A DNA stretch of 64,000 nucleotides from Bufo bufo (taxonomy: Eukaryota > Chordata > Amphibia > Anura > Bufonidae), in contig NC_053390.1 of the NCBI RefSeq assembly GCF_905171765.1, positions 308,268,984-308,332,983 of the forward strand, given 5' to 3'. The notes beneath the pieces are model-generated. The model saw only the letters and a list, made by a program, of their open reading frames with translations. It ran no database searches and was not told the origin of the DNA. This document shows positions 53,489 through 64,000 of the stretch, in pieces. The position numbers and the translations under genes are program-made. Within the stretch, counting starts at the first letter, position 1. Every line of letters begins with the position of its first letter.

Positions 53489-54249
53489 AGAAGAATTATT
53501 AAGAAATGTACATATTTGGTACTGCTGTAACTGTAGGTTGTGTCCTTAAAGGGGTTGTCCAAGATTTTCCTACTGATGACCTATCCTCCTCTCGCTATTA
53601 TTATCGCAGCGTTCTCCTGTGCAGCATGGGGAGGAGCGAGCTTGTTGCCATGCTGTACAGTGGTTTGCCGGCGGCAGATTGTAATTAGACAGCGCGATCT
53701 GCGGACTGCAAACGATAATATTTTAACATGTCAAAAGATTTGGATTGCCCAATGAACGACCACTACTCCCTGGTGCTTGCGCACAATGGCTAGTGATCGG
53801 CTGAATTCAGACCATTATGCCGTCAACATGCAGTTTTTGCCGGTGAACAAGTTTTCCGGCCCAGCGGATTACACTGTGGGCAGACACCCCACAGCTGCAT
53901 TAACAGCACCTCCCTATGACAATGCATCCACTAGGTGTCAATAGCAACCAATCAGATTCCATCTTTCATTTTCCAAAGGAGCTCTGAAAAATTAAAGATG
54001 GAATCTGATTGGTTGCTATGAGTAACTAAGCCAGTTCTACTTCACACCAGTTGTGTTTAATCTCCCCCTATGAAGTTTTTCTCCCTTAGAAGTTACATTT
54101 TCAGACTGACAAAAAATGTGACTGAAAAGTAAACTCTATATGGCCCCTCATGAAACCAGAGGAGTATGGACGCTTGTATGGGCCCATATTAAAGGGTCAC
54201 TCCAGGCAAAAAAGAAAAAATTCATCCTTTGGCCAAAGTCATGGTGCTA
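53489..54249. other. Gene-free stretch with repeat pieces
   Basis: AAAGGGGTTGTCCAAGATTTTC near 53549 is the end of a TTAAAGGG-class MITE. Paired ACCAATCAGATTCCATCTTTCA and AAAGATGGAATCTGATTGGT at 53948-54015 form a clear hairpin. No gene is seen. Confidence 0.5.
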
Positions 54250-54445
54250 GGCCGAATGCACACGGCCGTGTTCCGCAGCCGTGAGCGGTCCGTGGTATGC
54301 AGGCCTGGATTCCTTCTGACAGCAGGAGCGCACGGCGTCATTGGTTGCTATGACGCCGTGCGCTTCATGCCGCCACTGCACTACAGTAATACACTCGTAT
54401 AGATCATACGATTGTATTACTGTAGTGCAGCGGCGGCATTCGGCC
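54250..54445. mobile_element. Palindromic TWA MITE
   Basis: GGCCGAATGCACACGG at the left and GGCATTCGGCC before TTA at the right. It belongs to the same family as 46835-47068, with a shortened right arm. Confidence 0.68.
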
Positions 54446-54448
54446 TTA

Positions 54449-54913
54449 TACATGCTCCCAAAGTTTCATTTACCTGAACTTGCCAGCTGTCCTGAATTTG
54501 GCGGGACTGTCGCTGATTTTCAGAGACAGTGCTGGCAAATTTGCGATGTCCCGGGCCAACAATGGATGAGGCTTGCATAAAGGGGCGTGGCTTATATGCC
54601 CAGATTTTCCCAACTGAAACATTGGTAAGTATGGAATGGTACCATTACAGAGATCCCCTGCTGTCCCGTACTAGGCCAAAATAACAAAGCGGTGCTGTCC
54701 TGAGTTACCACAGAGTCCGTATAAGACATATACACAAGCTTCTCTGCAGGATACTAACAGGACAGCAGTGATAACGGGGCTTCCATAAAGTTAAGATGTA
54801 AAATTACCTCAGGTTTATATTTTAGGCTCCATGACATGTCATTTCTAACTCCAGATTTTCACCTCATTGGGAGGGGCTTATTTGTGTGCAGCTGCCCAAT
54901 GACATGTATGTAC
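54449..54913. other. Gene-free stretch
   Basis: No recognisable gene. Part of it (54460-54600) resembles a dispersed repeat with a GGGGCGTGGCTT motif, also seen near 55890. Confidence 0.35.
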
Positions 54914-54916
54914 TAA

Positions 54917-55287
54917 GGCCGAGTTCACACGAACGTGTGTGACCCGTGCCTGTGCTGCGGCCCGCAAATAGCGGGCCGCAATGCACGATCGCCGGCCGTA
55001 GGTCAGCTGCTTCGGATCGCGGACCCATTCACTTTAATGGTTCCGCGATCCGCCCGTTCCGCTAAAAGATAGGACATGTTCTATCTTTTTGCGGAACGGA
55101 AGTACGGGACGAAACCCCACGGAAGCACTCCGAGGGGTCCCGTCCCGTGCGGCCGTTCCGCGATTCCAGATTTGCGGACCCATTGAAGTGAATGAGTCCG
55201 CATTCGTGATGCGGAATGCACATGGAACTGTGGCCGTGTATTGCGGCCCGCGATTCGCGGGTCGCAATACGGCCACGGATCACACAC
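54917..55287. mobile_element. TWA MITE, right end missing
   Basis: TAA 54914-54916 is followed by GGCCGAGTTCACACGAACG. Paired blocks GGACATGTTCTATCTTTTTG and GGACCCATTGAAGTGAATG are typical. The right side stops near GGATCACACACTTTCC. Confidence 0.6.
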
Positions 55288-56381
55288 TTTCCACACATAC
55301 TGGCCTTGGAGTCATGGAGATGGCAGCCAATTGTTGCTGCAATGGGGAAAATATGTAGTAACAAGAAATAAAAGCCTGAGCAATGTAAAAGTAGGGAACG
55401 CATATACATGCCAAGGGATGGCTGATGTTTTATTTTTAACTGGAGCGATCCTTTAAGGCTCTGTACAACTCGGGTTCTATGTAGCCTTAATACTGTTGTG
55501 TGGGGTCTCCACAGGACCATGCTGTCTTCACTTATCACAAGCCTCCCAAGTGTCCCTCTTTTGGAGCAAAGTCCCTTTGTCCCTTTTTGATCCTTAAATG
55601 TCCGTCTTTTTGACCTGAGGAATTAATGCTTAAATGTGCATTAATAAATTTACTAAACTGCTCCTTACTAAAGTGTCTGTATGGTTTCTACCTGTATATT
55701 AGACCAGAACTTCCTTATTTTGAGCAATTTTGACCTTAAAATATCTATAATCCGATAAATGGATATTGAAGCGCCAGAAAAAAATTGTCCAAGGGGCTCC
55801 ACATGCTGTAAAAAAAATAAAGGAACTTATACTCGCCTAACCGATCCCCAACTGCTGCAGTTGCAATGATGCTATGGCCGTGGCCTAGTAAAGGCGTGGC
55901 CTAATTAAAAAAAAAAAACTGCCATGATTGTCCCCCTTTGCGATTTTCAAAAGTTGGGAGGTATGTTATCATGCATGTAAAACGTAAAGCCCACCAACAG
56001 CAATATTTTCATACATGTATCTTAGGCCCACCGGCACACAAGGCGGAGTGAAGGATACCGGCTGCGGACTCTGAGTTCGAGGAGTCTAGAACGGTTCGGG
56101 CAGATAATTGTGACTCAGGAGAGACAGGACCTGTAGTAGAGCCAGGCAGTGACAAAGCAGTAAGGTAGGGGCTGGTCACATGAGTGGAGCTTGGGTGCAA
56201 AAAGAGCAATGGTGATGCCCTCATTGCACAAAAGGCCTAATTTGCATATAAAGAAAAAGTATCATAACTCAGGAAGTTAGCCTCAGATCAACACAAGAAA
56301 AACTGTATTTTATTCAGGTAAATCACAGCTATGTGTCTATACAAACAGTTGGATAGGGAGGTCACTGGTGACAGATTCCCT
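55288..56381. other. Gene-free stretch with older repeats
   Basis: The segment from CCTCCCAAGTGTCCCTCTTTTG (about 55542) to AAAAGTTGGGAGGTATG (to about 55966) looks like one repeat with inverted ends. The last part, ending GTGACAGATTCCCTTTAA, is the end of a TTAAAGGGA-class element, and the piggyBac begins at the same TTAA. Confidence 0.5.
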
Positions 56382-57227
56382 TTAACCACCTCAGCCCCCA
56401 TAGCTTAAACACCCTTAATGACCAGGCCACTTTTTACACTTCTGCACTACACTATTTTCACCGTTTATTGCTCGGTCATGCAACTTACCACCCAAATGAA
56501 TTTTACCTCCTTTTCTTCTCACTAATAGAGCTTTCATTTGGTGGTATTTCATTGCTGCTGACATTTTTACTTTTTTTGTTATTAATCGAAATTTAACGAT
56601 TATTTTGCAAAAAAATGACATTTTTCACTTTCAGTTGTAAAATTTTGCAAAAAAAATGACATCCATATATAAATTTTTCTCTAAATTTATTGTTCTACAT
56701 GTCTTTGATTAAAAAAAAAATGTTTGGGTAAAAAAAAAAATGGTTTGGGTAAAAGTTATAGCGTTTACAAACTATGGTACAAAAATTTGAATTTCCGCTT
56801 TTTGAAGCAGCTCTGACTTTCTGAGCACCTGTCATGTTTCCTGAGGTTCTACAATGGCCAGACAGTACAAACACCCCACAAATGACCCCATTTCGGAAAG
56901 TAGACACTCTAAGGTATTCGCTGATGGGCATAGTGAGTTCATAGAACTTTTTATTTTTTGTCACAAGTTAGCGGAAAATGATGATTTTTTTTTTTTTTTC
57001 TTACAAAGTCTCATATTCCACTAACTTGTGACAAAAAATAAAAACTTCCATGAACTCACTATGCCCATCACGAAATACCTTGGGGTGTCTTCTTTCCAAA
57101 ATGGGGTCACTTGTGGGGTAGTTATACTGCCCTGGCATTTTAGGGGCCCAAATGCGTGCAAAGTAGTTTTAAATCAAAATCTGTAAAAAATGGCCGGTGA
57201 AATCCGAAAGGTGCTCTTTGGAATGTG

Positions 57228-57535
57228 GGCCCCTTTGCCCACCTAGGCTGCAAAAAAGTGTCACACATGTGGTATTGCCGTACTCAGGAGAAGTTGGGCA
57301 ATGTGTTTTGGGGTGTCATTTTACATATACCCATGCTGGGTGAGAGAAATATCTCGGCAAATGACAACTTTTCCCATTTTTTTATACAAAGTTGGCATTT
57401 GACCAAGATATTTATCTCACCCAGCATGGGTATATGTAAAATGACACCCCAAAACACATTCCCCAACTTCTCCTGAGTACGGCGATACTACATGTGTGAC
57501 ACTTTTTTGCAGCCTAGATGCGCAAAGGTGCCCAA
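57228..57535. repeat. Palindrome inside the piggyBac element
   Basis: CCATGCTGGG at 57331-57340 pairs with CCCAGCATGG at 57420-57429, and outward the CAGCCTA/TAGGCTG and AAGTTGGG/CCCAACTT blocks pair. The outer arms have diverged, unlike the longer palindrome in the derivative at 4370-5160. Confidence 0.75.
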
Positions 57536-58699
57536 ATTCCTTTTTAGGAGGGCATTTTTAGACATTTGGATCCCAGACTTCTTCTCACGCTTTAGGGCCC
57601 CTAAAAAGCCAGGGCAGTATAAATACACCACATGTGACCCCATTTTGGAAAGAAGACACCCCAAGGTATTCAATGAGGGGCATGGCGAGTTCATAGAAAA
57701 AAAATAATTTTGGCACAAGTTAGCGGAATTTGATTTTTTTGGGGTTTTTTCTCACAAAGTCTCCCTTTCCGCTAACTTGAGACAAAAATTTCAATCTTTC
57801 ATGGACTCAATATGCCCCTCAGCGAATACCTTGGGGTGTCTTCTTTCCAAAATGGTGTTATTTGTGGGGTGTTTGTACTGCCCTGGCATTTGAGGGTCTC
57901 CGCAATCATTACATGTATGGCCAGCATTTGGACTTTCTGCTATTCTCCTTATATTGAGCATACGGGTAATGAGATATTTTTTTTTCCGTTCAGCCTCTGC
58001 TAAAAAAAAAAAAGGAGGGGAAAGGCGTCTGCCAGGACATAGGAGCTCCGCCCAACATCCATACCCACTTAGCCCGTATGCCCTGGCAAACCAGATTTCT
58101 CCATTCACATCAATCGATGTGGATGAATAAATCATTGCCGGGATTTTATTTATTTTTTTATATATACAAAGTGTTTGCCAAAGCATATGAACACCGCCGC
58201 CTCCTCAGCTCATATGCCTCGGCAAACGTATCTTTTACTGCAGAGGAGAAATCTCGTCTTGCAGCGCCGCATACACCGACTTGTGTGTAATCAGACAGCA
58301 GCGCAATGCTTCTGTCAGAATGCACATCAGTGCTGCAGCTAGTCGATCGGTTGGTCCACCAGGAAGGTAAAAAAAAGAAAAAACCAGGTCGCAACGCAAA
58401 TTTTTTTATTAACTTTAGAATAACTTTTGAACAGAACATATAAACTTTTTTTAACTATTTGAACTGAAAGTTAACTTTTTTGCTTACTGATGTTTTTTTT
58501 TATTTTTTATTTTTTATTTTTTTTACCTTTTATAGGACAAACCTCTCCTTCCCCATGGGACAATGTGCAAAGCGCAAAGCGCCCAAAGATGTGGCGAAGT
58601 ACATTATGCACTTTATCCCAGGTAAAAGGAGAGGTTTGCAGCAGCTGTGAGAGAAAGGGCCCTAATAGCCCTGTGTGCCTGTCCTGTGAGATGCAATCC

Positions 58700-60652
58700 C
58701 TATGCTAAGTGTACCTGTGTGTGGTACTTCCGGAAACACTCTCCAAAGCATAGGGCAGGGTGGTCAGGGCAGTCAGGACAGAAATAGCGGGTGTCACGCC
58801 TTATTCCACTCCTGCTACAGACACGACATCTTTTTCGGGGTGACGGTTGGGTTGAGGTACCGGCAACGACACTGGGGAAATGTCGCTCGTGTAGATGGCT
58901 AACTACACAGCTGGATGGGGCCACGGAACCTTCTGGATACAGGAGGTTCTCGATGATCTCTTCCTGAAATATGAGGAAGGATCGTGTTCTCCCAGCCTTA
59001 CTGTAGAGAACAAAACTATTATATGCAGCCAATTGAATTAAATATACAGACACCTTCTTATACCAGCGTCTGGTGCGTCGGGAAACTAAATACGGAGACA
59101 ACATCTGGTCATTGAAGTCCACCCCTCCCATGAGCAAATTATAGTCGTGGACACAGAGGGGCTTTTCAATGACACGGGTTGCTCACTCAATTTGTATTGT
59201 CGTGTCTGCGTGAATGGAGGAGAGCATGTAAACGTCACGCTTGTCTCTCCATTTCACCGCGAGCAGTTCTTCGTTACACAAGGCAGCCCTCTCCCCCCTT
59301 GCAAGACGGGTGGTAACGAGCCGTTGGGGGAAACCCACGCGACTAGTTTGCGCGGTGCCACAGCAGCCAATCTGTTCTAGGAACAAATGCCTGAAGAGGG
59401 GCACACTTGTGTAGAAATTGTCCACATAAAGATGGTACCCCTTGCCAAATAAGGGTGACACCAAGTCCCAGACTGTCTTCCCACTGCTCCCCAGGTAGTC
59501 AGGGCAACCAACCGGCTCCAGGGTCTGATCTTTTCCCTCATAGATCCGAAATTTGTGGGTATAGCCTGTGGCCCTTTCACAGAGCTTATACAATTTGACC
59601 CCATACCGGGCGCGCTTGCTTGGGATGTATTGTTTGAAGCCAAGGCGCCCGGTAAAATGTATTAGGGACTCGTCTACACAGATGTTTTGCTCTGGGGTAT
59701 ACAAATCGGCAAATTTCTGGTTGAAGTGGTCTATGAGGGGCCGAATTTTGTGGAGCCGGTCAAAAGCTGGGTGACCTCTGGGATGGGAGGTGGTGTTGTC
59801 GCTAAAGTGCAGGAAACGCAGGATGGCCTCAAATCGTGCCCTGGACATAGCAGCAGAGAACATGGGCATGTGATGAATCGGGTTCGTGGACCAATATGAC
59901 AGCAATTCATGCTTTTTGGTTAGACCCATGTTGAGGAGAAGGCCCAGAAAATTTTTAATTTCGGAAACTTGCACTGGTTTCCACCGGAAAGGCTGGGCAT
60001 AAAAGCTTCCCGGGTTGGCGGATATAAATTGAGTGGCATACCGATTTGTTTCTGCCACGACTAAGTCCAAGAGCTCCGCAGTCAAGAACAGCTCAAAAAA
60101 TCCCAGGGCCGAACCGATCTTAGCTGTCTCAACCTGAACTCCAGACTGGGCGGTGAAAGGGGGAACTAATGGTGCGGCTGAAGTTGGTGACTGCCAATCA
60201 GGATTTGCCAGCACCTCAGGGACTCTAGGGGGTCAACGGGCCTGTCTGTGCGGTGGCTGCGACGTGGTAACTACTGCACGTGCCACCGTACCAGCTTCAA
60301 CTGCCCTTCTGGTGCTCGCCACTTCACCATGTTGTACGGCAGTGCTGGTACTAGGTCCAGGGAGGGCTGCGCTGCTGGTGTATGCCTCACCACGTGATCC
60401 GACAGCGCCAGGCCCATTCTGCTGCTCTTGAAGCGGATCCTGCGCAACCTGTGGTCTAGCGACACGGGGCCGGGTACGCCTGGTGCTATCAGGGACCTCA
60501 ACCTCCTCGTCCGAACTTTGGGTCAGACTGCCACTGCTTTCTACAGGTTCATATTCTGACCCGCTAGATTCGTCAGATGAGGGTTCCCATTCCTCATCCG
60601 ACTGGGTCAGAATCCTGTAGGCCTCTTCAGAAGAATACCCCCTGTTTGACAT
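58700..60652 (-). pseudogene. piggyBac transposase, two premature TGA codons
   Basis: The enzyme excises and inserts the element at TTAA. One continuous frame of 651 codons, including the terminal stop, is interrupted only by TGA at codon 140 (60235-60233) and codon 490 (59185-59183); no frameshift is needed. Residues 1-139 are acidic and serine-rich (S-D-E-E-W, S-S-D-E-S-S-G-S), typical of piggyBac N-termini. The DDE domain follows, with D327 (I-C-V-D-E-S-L), D411 (L-Y-V-D-N-F-Y-T-S) and D512 (M-G-G-V-D-F-N-D-Q), matching the known catalytic aspartates. The C-terminus is a cysteine/histidine-rich finger (C-R-V-C...C-P-D-C...C-F-R-K-Y-H). Each TGA could come from CGA by CpG decay, which is inference. 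As it stands the protein would truncate at residue 139. Confidence 0.93.
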
Positions 60653-61594
60653 TTGGACTACTAAATTTAGGGGTATTCCCTGAGACTACCCAAGAAAAAA
60701 AGCAAGCCTGTCTTACAAAGGGGAGGCTAGCGAAGTACCGGAGGCCGCTGCGGTTGATAAAAAATATCAAAACTGATTTTTTTATCGCCGCAGTGCTTGG
60801 AAAGTGATTGTGCAGTGATAAAAAAAATATATATTTTTTGTCACTGCGGCGGGGCGGGTGTGGGTGAACGCACGTGTGGGCGACCGATCAGGCCTGATCG
60901 GGTAAACACTGCGTTTTGGGTGGAGGGCGAGCTAAGGTGACACTATTACAATTATAGATCTGACTGTGATCAGTTTTGATCACTTACAGATACTATAAAA
61001 GTACAAATGCTGATTAGCGATACGCTAATCAGCGAATCAGTGACTGCGGTGCGGTGGGCTGGGCGCTAACTGACTCTAAACTACCTAACCAAGGGGCCTA
61101 AACTATCCTAAAACCTATCAGTCAATACCAATGAAAAAAAAAAGTGACAGTTTACACTGATCACTTTTTTCCTTTCACTAGGTGATTGACAGGGGCGATC
61201 AAGGGGTTAATTGGGGTGATGGGGGGTGATCTGGGGCTAAGTGTAGTGTTTGGTGGCTACTCACTGTGATGTGTGCTCCTCTGCTGGAACCAACCGACGA
61301 AAAGGACCAGCAGAGGAGCAGACAAGCCATTTAACACATCATATTTACAAATATAATGTGTTATCTGGCTTGTGATTTGATTTTTTGAAAATCGCCAGCC
61401 TGCCAGCCACGATCATTGGCTGGCAGGCTGGTGACGAAATACTTCTTTAACTTTTGCCGGCCCGCGATGCGCATGCGCGGGCCGGCTTTGAGCGAAATCT
61501 CGCGTCTCGCGAGATGACGCATATATGCGTGACTGTGCGCAGGGCTGCCGCCTCCGGAACGCGATCCTGCGTTAGGCGGTCCGGAGGCGGTTAA

Positions 61595-61821
61595 TAAAAA
61601 CTGACTACAAAAATGAATTTAGGTAAAAATGCAGTACATGTTATTAAAATAAACCACTCCAAAGGTGTTCATAGACTTTAATTCTGTTTTTGTTGAAAAT
61701 TATTCCGAGAACTGTAGTCATGATGTGCTTTTGGTGAATGCGTCAGATGCATCAGAAAAGTAAAACACAAAGAACTGTTTAACAACTTTTTAAAAGTATA
61801 ACTATTAACAATCAACAAGTT
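61595..61821. other. Short gene-free spacer
   Basis: AT-rich sequence lies between the piggyBac end and the next MITE; nothing is recognised. Confidence 0.35.
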
Positions 61822-62699
61822 AGGCGGGTGCAATGCGTGATGTGAACGCATTGCACCCGCACTGAATCCGGACCCATTTATTTCTATGGGGCTGTGCACA
61901 TGAGCGGTGATGTTCACGCATCACTTGTGCGTTGCGTGAAAATCGCAGCATGCTCTATATTGTGCGTTTTTCACGCAACGCAGGCCCCATAGAAGTGAAT
62001 GGGGCTGCGTGAAAATCGCAAGCATCCGCAAGCAAGTGTGGATGCGGTGCGATTTTCACGCATGGTTTCTAGGTGACAATCGGGATGGGGACCCGATCTT
62101 TATTATTTTCCCTTATATCATAAGATGGAGGGGTTAAAAACTAAAAAAGAATAATTAAACTCACCTCATCCACTTGTTCGCGCTGCCCGGCTCGTCTTCT
62201 TTCTTTTTCTTTGATGAAAAAGGACCTTTGGTGACGTCACTGCGCTCATCACATGGTCCATCACCATGGTGATGGACCATGTGAAGGACCATGTGATGAG
62301 CGCAGTGACCTCACCAAAGGTCCTTTTCTCCTAGGTCCTCAAAGAAGAAGAAAAGACAAGCCAGGCTGCGCGAATGGATGAAGTGAGTTTAATTTTTTCA
62401 ATATTTTTTCAACTCCTCCATCCCTATTTTACTAAGCATTCTGTATTAAGAATGCTATTATTTTCCCTTATAATCATGTTATAAGGGAAAATAATAAAAT
62501 CTACACAACACCTAACCCAAACCCGAACTTCTGTGAAGAAGTCCGGGTTCGGGTCTCGGTACCAAACATGCCGATTTTTCTCAAGCGCGTGCAAAACGCA
62601 TTAAAACGCTTAGCACTCGCGCTGAAAAATTGTGCATTTTCCCGCGATGCACCCGCATCCTATCCGGCCCTCACACGCAACGCCCATGTGAAAGAGGCC
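61822..62699. mobile_element. TWA MITE with palindromic core, left end altered
   Basis: The right end (reversed GGCCTCTTTCACATGGGCG) is followed by TTA (62700-62702). The core pairs around CCATCACCATGGTGATGG, with TGACGTCA at 62232-62239; the facing site has decayed to TGACCTCA. It is homologous to 21520-22422 and 39634-40467. Confidence 0.7.
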
Positions 62700-62748
62700 T
62701 TAACAATTCATTTGCAAACCATGTGGACACCTCTTGGACACCTCCCTT

Positions 62749-63157
62749 AGGCTACTTTCACACTAGCGACATGGACCTCCGGCAGGCTGTTCCGTCGGGT
62801 GAACAGCCTGTCGGATCCGTCCTGCCGCTAGTGACCGTGTGCCACCAGACTGCCGCTCCGTCCCTATTGACTATAATGGGGTTGGGGGCACAGTTCCGGC
62901 GAGGCACGGCAGCACACGGCGAGAGGCTGCCGGAATAAAACTACGACATGTCCGACATTTATTCCGGCAGCCTCTTGCCGTGCACTGCCGTGCGCTGCCG
63001 TGCCTCGCTGAAACTCCGCCCCCGCCCCCATTATAGTCAATCGGGACGGAGCGGCAGTCCGGGGGCACACGTTCACTAGCAGCAGGACGGATTCGACAGG
63101 CTGTTCACCCGACGGAACAGCCTGCCGGTGGTCCGTGCCGCTAGTGTGAAAGTAGCC
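62749..63157. mobile_element. TWA fold-back MITE
   Basis: The ends GGCTACTTTCACACTAGCG and (reversed) GGCTACTTTCACACTAGCG are flanked by TTA (62746-62748) and TAA (63158-63160). Arms with AACAGCCTGTCGGATCCGTC and CCGGCAGCCTCT blocks pair around about 62945. Confidence 0.77.
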
Positions 63158-63266
63158 TAAATTGGTTCTGTTGGACACTGTGATGGTAAACTGGTCATAC
63201 ATAAAAGTCAGCAGTGACATTACTCCGGTTTCATCCATGGCTGTGACTGGTCAATATTTTAATTAA

Positions 63267-63591
63267 AGGAGTTATCCGGTAAATGATGATGATGTCCTGT
63301 CCTTAGATAGGTCATCATTATTAGATAATTGGGGGTCCGAGTCCTGGCACCCCCGTCGATCAGCTGTTTCAGGGAGCCGTCGCACTCCCTGCAGCTCTGG
63401 GGAGCTCAGCCGCTCCCGGCAGCGTTCCTAGCACAGCGCCGTACATTGCTTATATTGCAGCTCAGCCCTATTAACTTCATTGGGTGCCCGACCTCTTCCA
63501 ACAGCTGATCGGCATGTCAGACCCCTGCCGATCTGGTATTGATGACCTATTCAGAGGATAGGTCATCAATATATATTACAGGATAACCCCT
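63267..63591. mobile_element. TTAA-type MITE, complete
   Basis: TTAA (63263-63266 and 63592-63595) bounds AGGAGTTATCCGGTAAA and (reversed) AGGGGTTATCCTGTAAT. Inner GATGACCTAT/ATAGGTCATC blocks pair. The second TTAA is also the start of the next TTAAAGGG repeat. Confidence 0.72.
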
Positions 63592-63595
63592 TTAA

Positions 63596-64000
63596 AGGGC
63601 TTTTGCCAAGACACCAACATATTCCCTACAGTAGATATGGAATAAATATCTAATTGGTATGGGCTGTATAGTGGCAGGTTGACAATGCATATTGCTGCTC
63701 TGTTTATTCTCTATGGGAACTGCCAGAGTAAACAGAATACAGTATGTGCCAATCTCCAGCAGTCCCACAATAAATGAATGGAACAGCATGGTGCCTGCTC
63801 AACCTGTCAATCCATCAAGATAGGGATACGGGACCCCAGTTCTTGGAATTCGTGAGGATTCCAGTGGTTAGATCCTGTGGATAGCTTAGAAACTTTAAAG
63901 GGGCTTTCCAAGACTTTTAAAGGATAACAGTCGTATATATTTTTTTTTGGAGTATTGGATTGTGGTGATTAAAGAGGACCTTTCACCTGAAAATGCAAGT
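63596..64000. other. TTAAAGGG-class repeats at the window edge
   Basis: AAGGGCTTTTGCCAAGACAC starts directly at TTAA 63592-63595, and a related inverted end GGGGCTTTCCAAGAC occurs near 63900 after TTAA 63894-63897. No gene is seen. Confidence 0.4.

Larger units (their letters stand above)
56382..61594 (-). mobile_element. piggyBac transposon, nearly intact
   Basis: The 5.2-kb element is bounded by TTAA (56382-56385 and 61591-61594), with inner ends CCACCTCAGCCCCC and (reversed) CCGCCTCCGGACCGCC. The transposase is on the minus strand at 60652-58700. The 3' half (56386-58690) is non-coding, AT-rich and contains an inverted repeat centred near 57380. Its internally deleted relative is at 3197-5760 in the opposite orientation. 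It lies upstream of rnf212b exon 1. Confidence 0.92.

Noticed and set aside
58700..60652. Domesticated piggyBac (PGBD-like) host gene
   Set aside because: It has element ends with TTAA on both sides, two nonsense codons and no introns, so an ordinary decaying transposon is more likely.

Overview
This window looks like intronic DNA of a vertebrate, most likely a frog or toad. It is packed with DNA transposons: Tc1/mariner, piggyBac, hAT and very many fold-back MITEs. It also carries a chromodomain Ty3/gypsy retrotransposon, a Penelope-like element, a LINE and a tRNA-derived SINE. No prokaryotic gene, operon or CRISPR is visible. The anuran assignment is inference from this repeat mix; I cannot name the species.

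Host gene. Three short minus-strand exons fit together in frame and splice phase: 49468-49367, 37274-37222 and 123-49. They encode 76 residues: a complete C3HC4 RING finger and the segment after it. I identify the gene as rnf212b, the meiotic RING E3 ligase of the ZHP-3/Zip3/RNF212 family. The window therefore holds the 5' part of the gene, with introns of about 12 kb and 37 kb, plus about 14.5 kb upstream. The rest of the gene lies beyond position 1.

Layout. 1-3190: exon 3, MITEs, half of a hAT fold-back and a tRNA-SINE. 3197-5760: deletion derivative of a piggyBac-type element. 5801-7414: Tc1 element with an intact 340-codon transposase and almost identical 210-bp inverted repeats. 9062-12724: nested stack of MITE, solo LTR, MITE and 1.46-kb palindrome. 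12838-14846: chain of MITEs joined through shared TTA/TAA trinucleotides. 16462-17475: LINE fragment. 17614-22582: TTAA-flanked element holding a second Tc1, a short retro-insertion and a palindromic MITE. 24444-25975: broken sister of that Tc1. 26787-32343: complete but mutated gypsy chromovirus with two LTRs and a perfect 5-bp target duplication. 33691-35912: dead Sleeping-Beauty-like Tc1 carrying nested inserts. 38090-39308: older Tc1 remnant split by a MITE. 40650-42035: Penelope-like fragment with a GIY-YIG domain. 43764-45213: hAT-type element with a minisatellite. 46631-48260: at least four nested fold-back elements. 50393-52436: MITE, TTAA palindrome and hAT palindrome. 56382-61594: piggyBac element whose transposase is broken only by two in-frame TGA codons. 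62749-63595: further MITEs.

MITE terminology. 'TWA MITE' means the dominant class here: ends begin GGCC or GGCTAC, inner sequence is fold-back and rich in GCGGACC/GGATCCG motifs, and TTA or TAA flanks each side. A 3-bp TWA duplication is the PIF/Harbinger signature, so that origin is inferred; no Harbinger transposase is present.

Apart from rnf212b, the only intact long reading frames belong to two Tc1 transposases and a 5'-truncated LINE reverse transcriptase.
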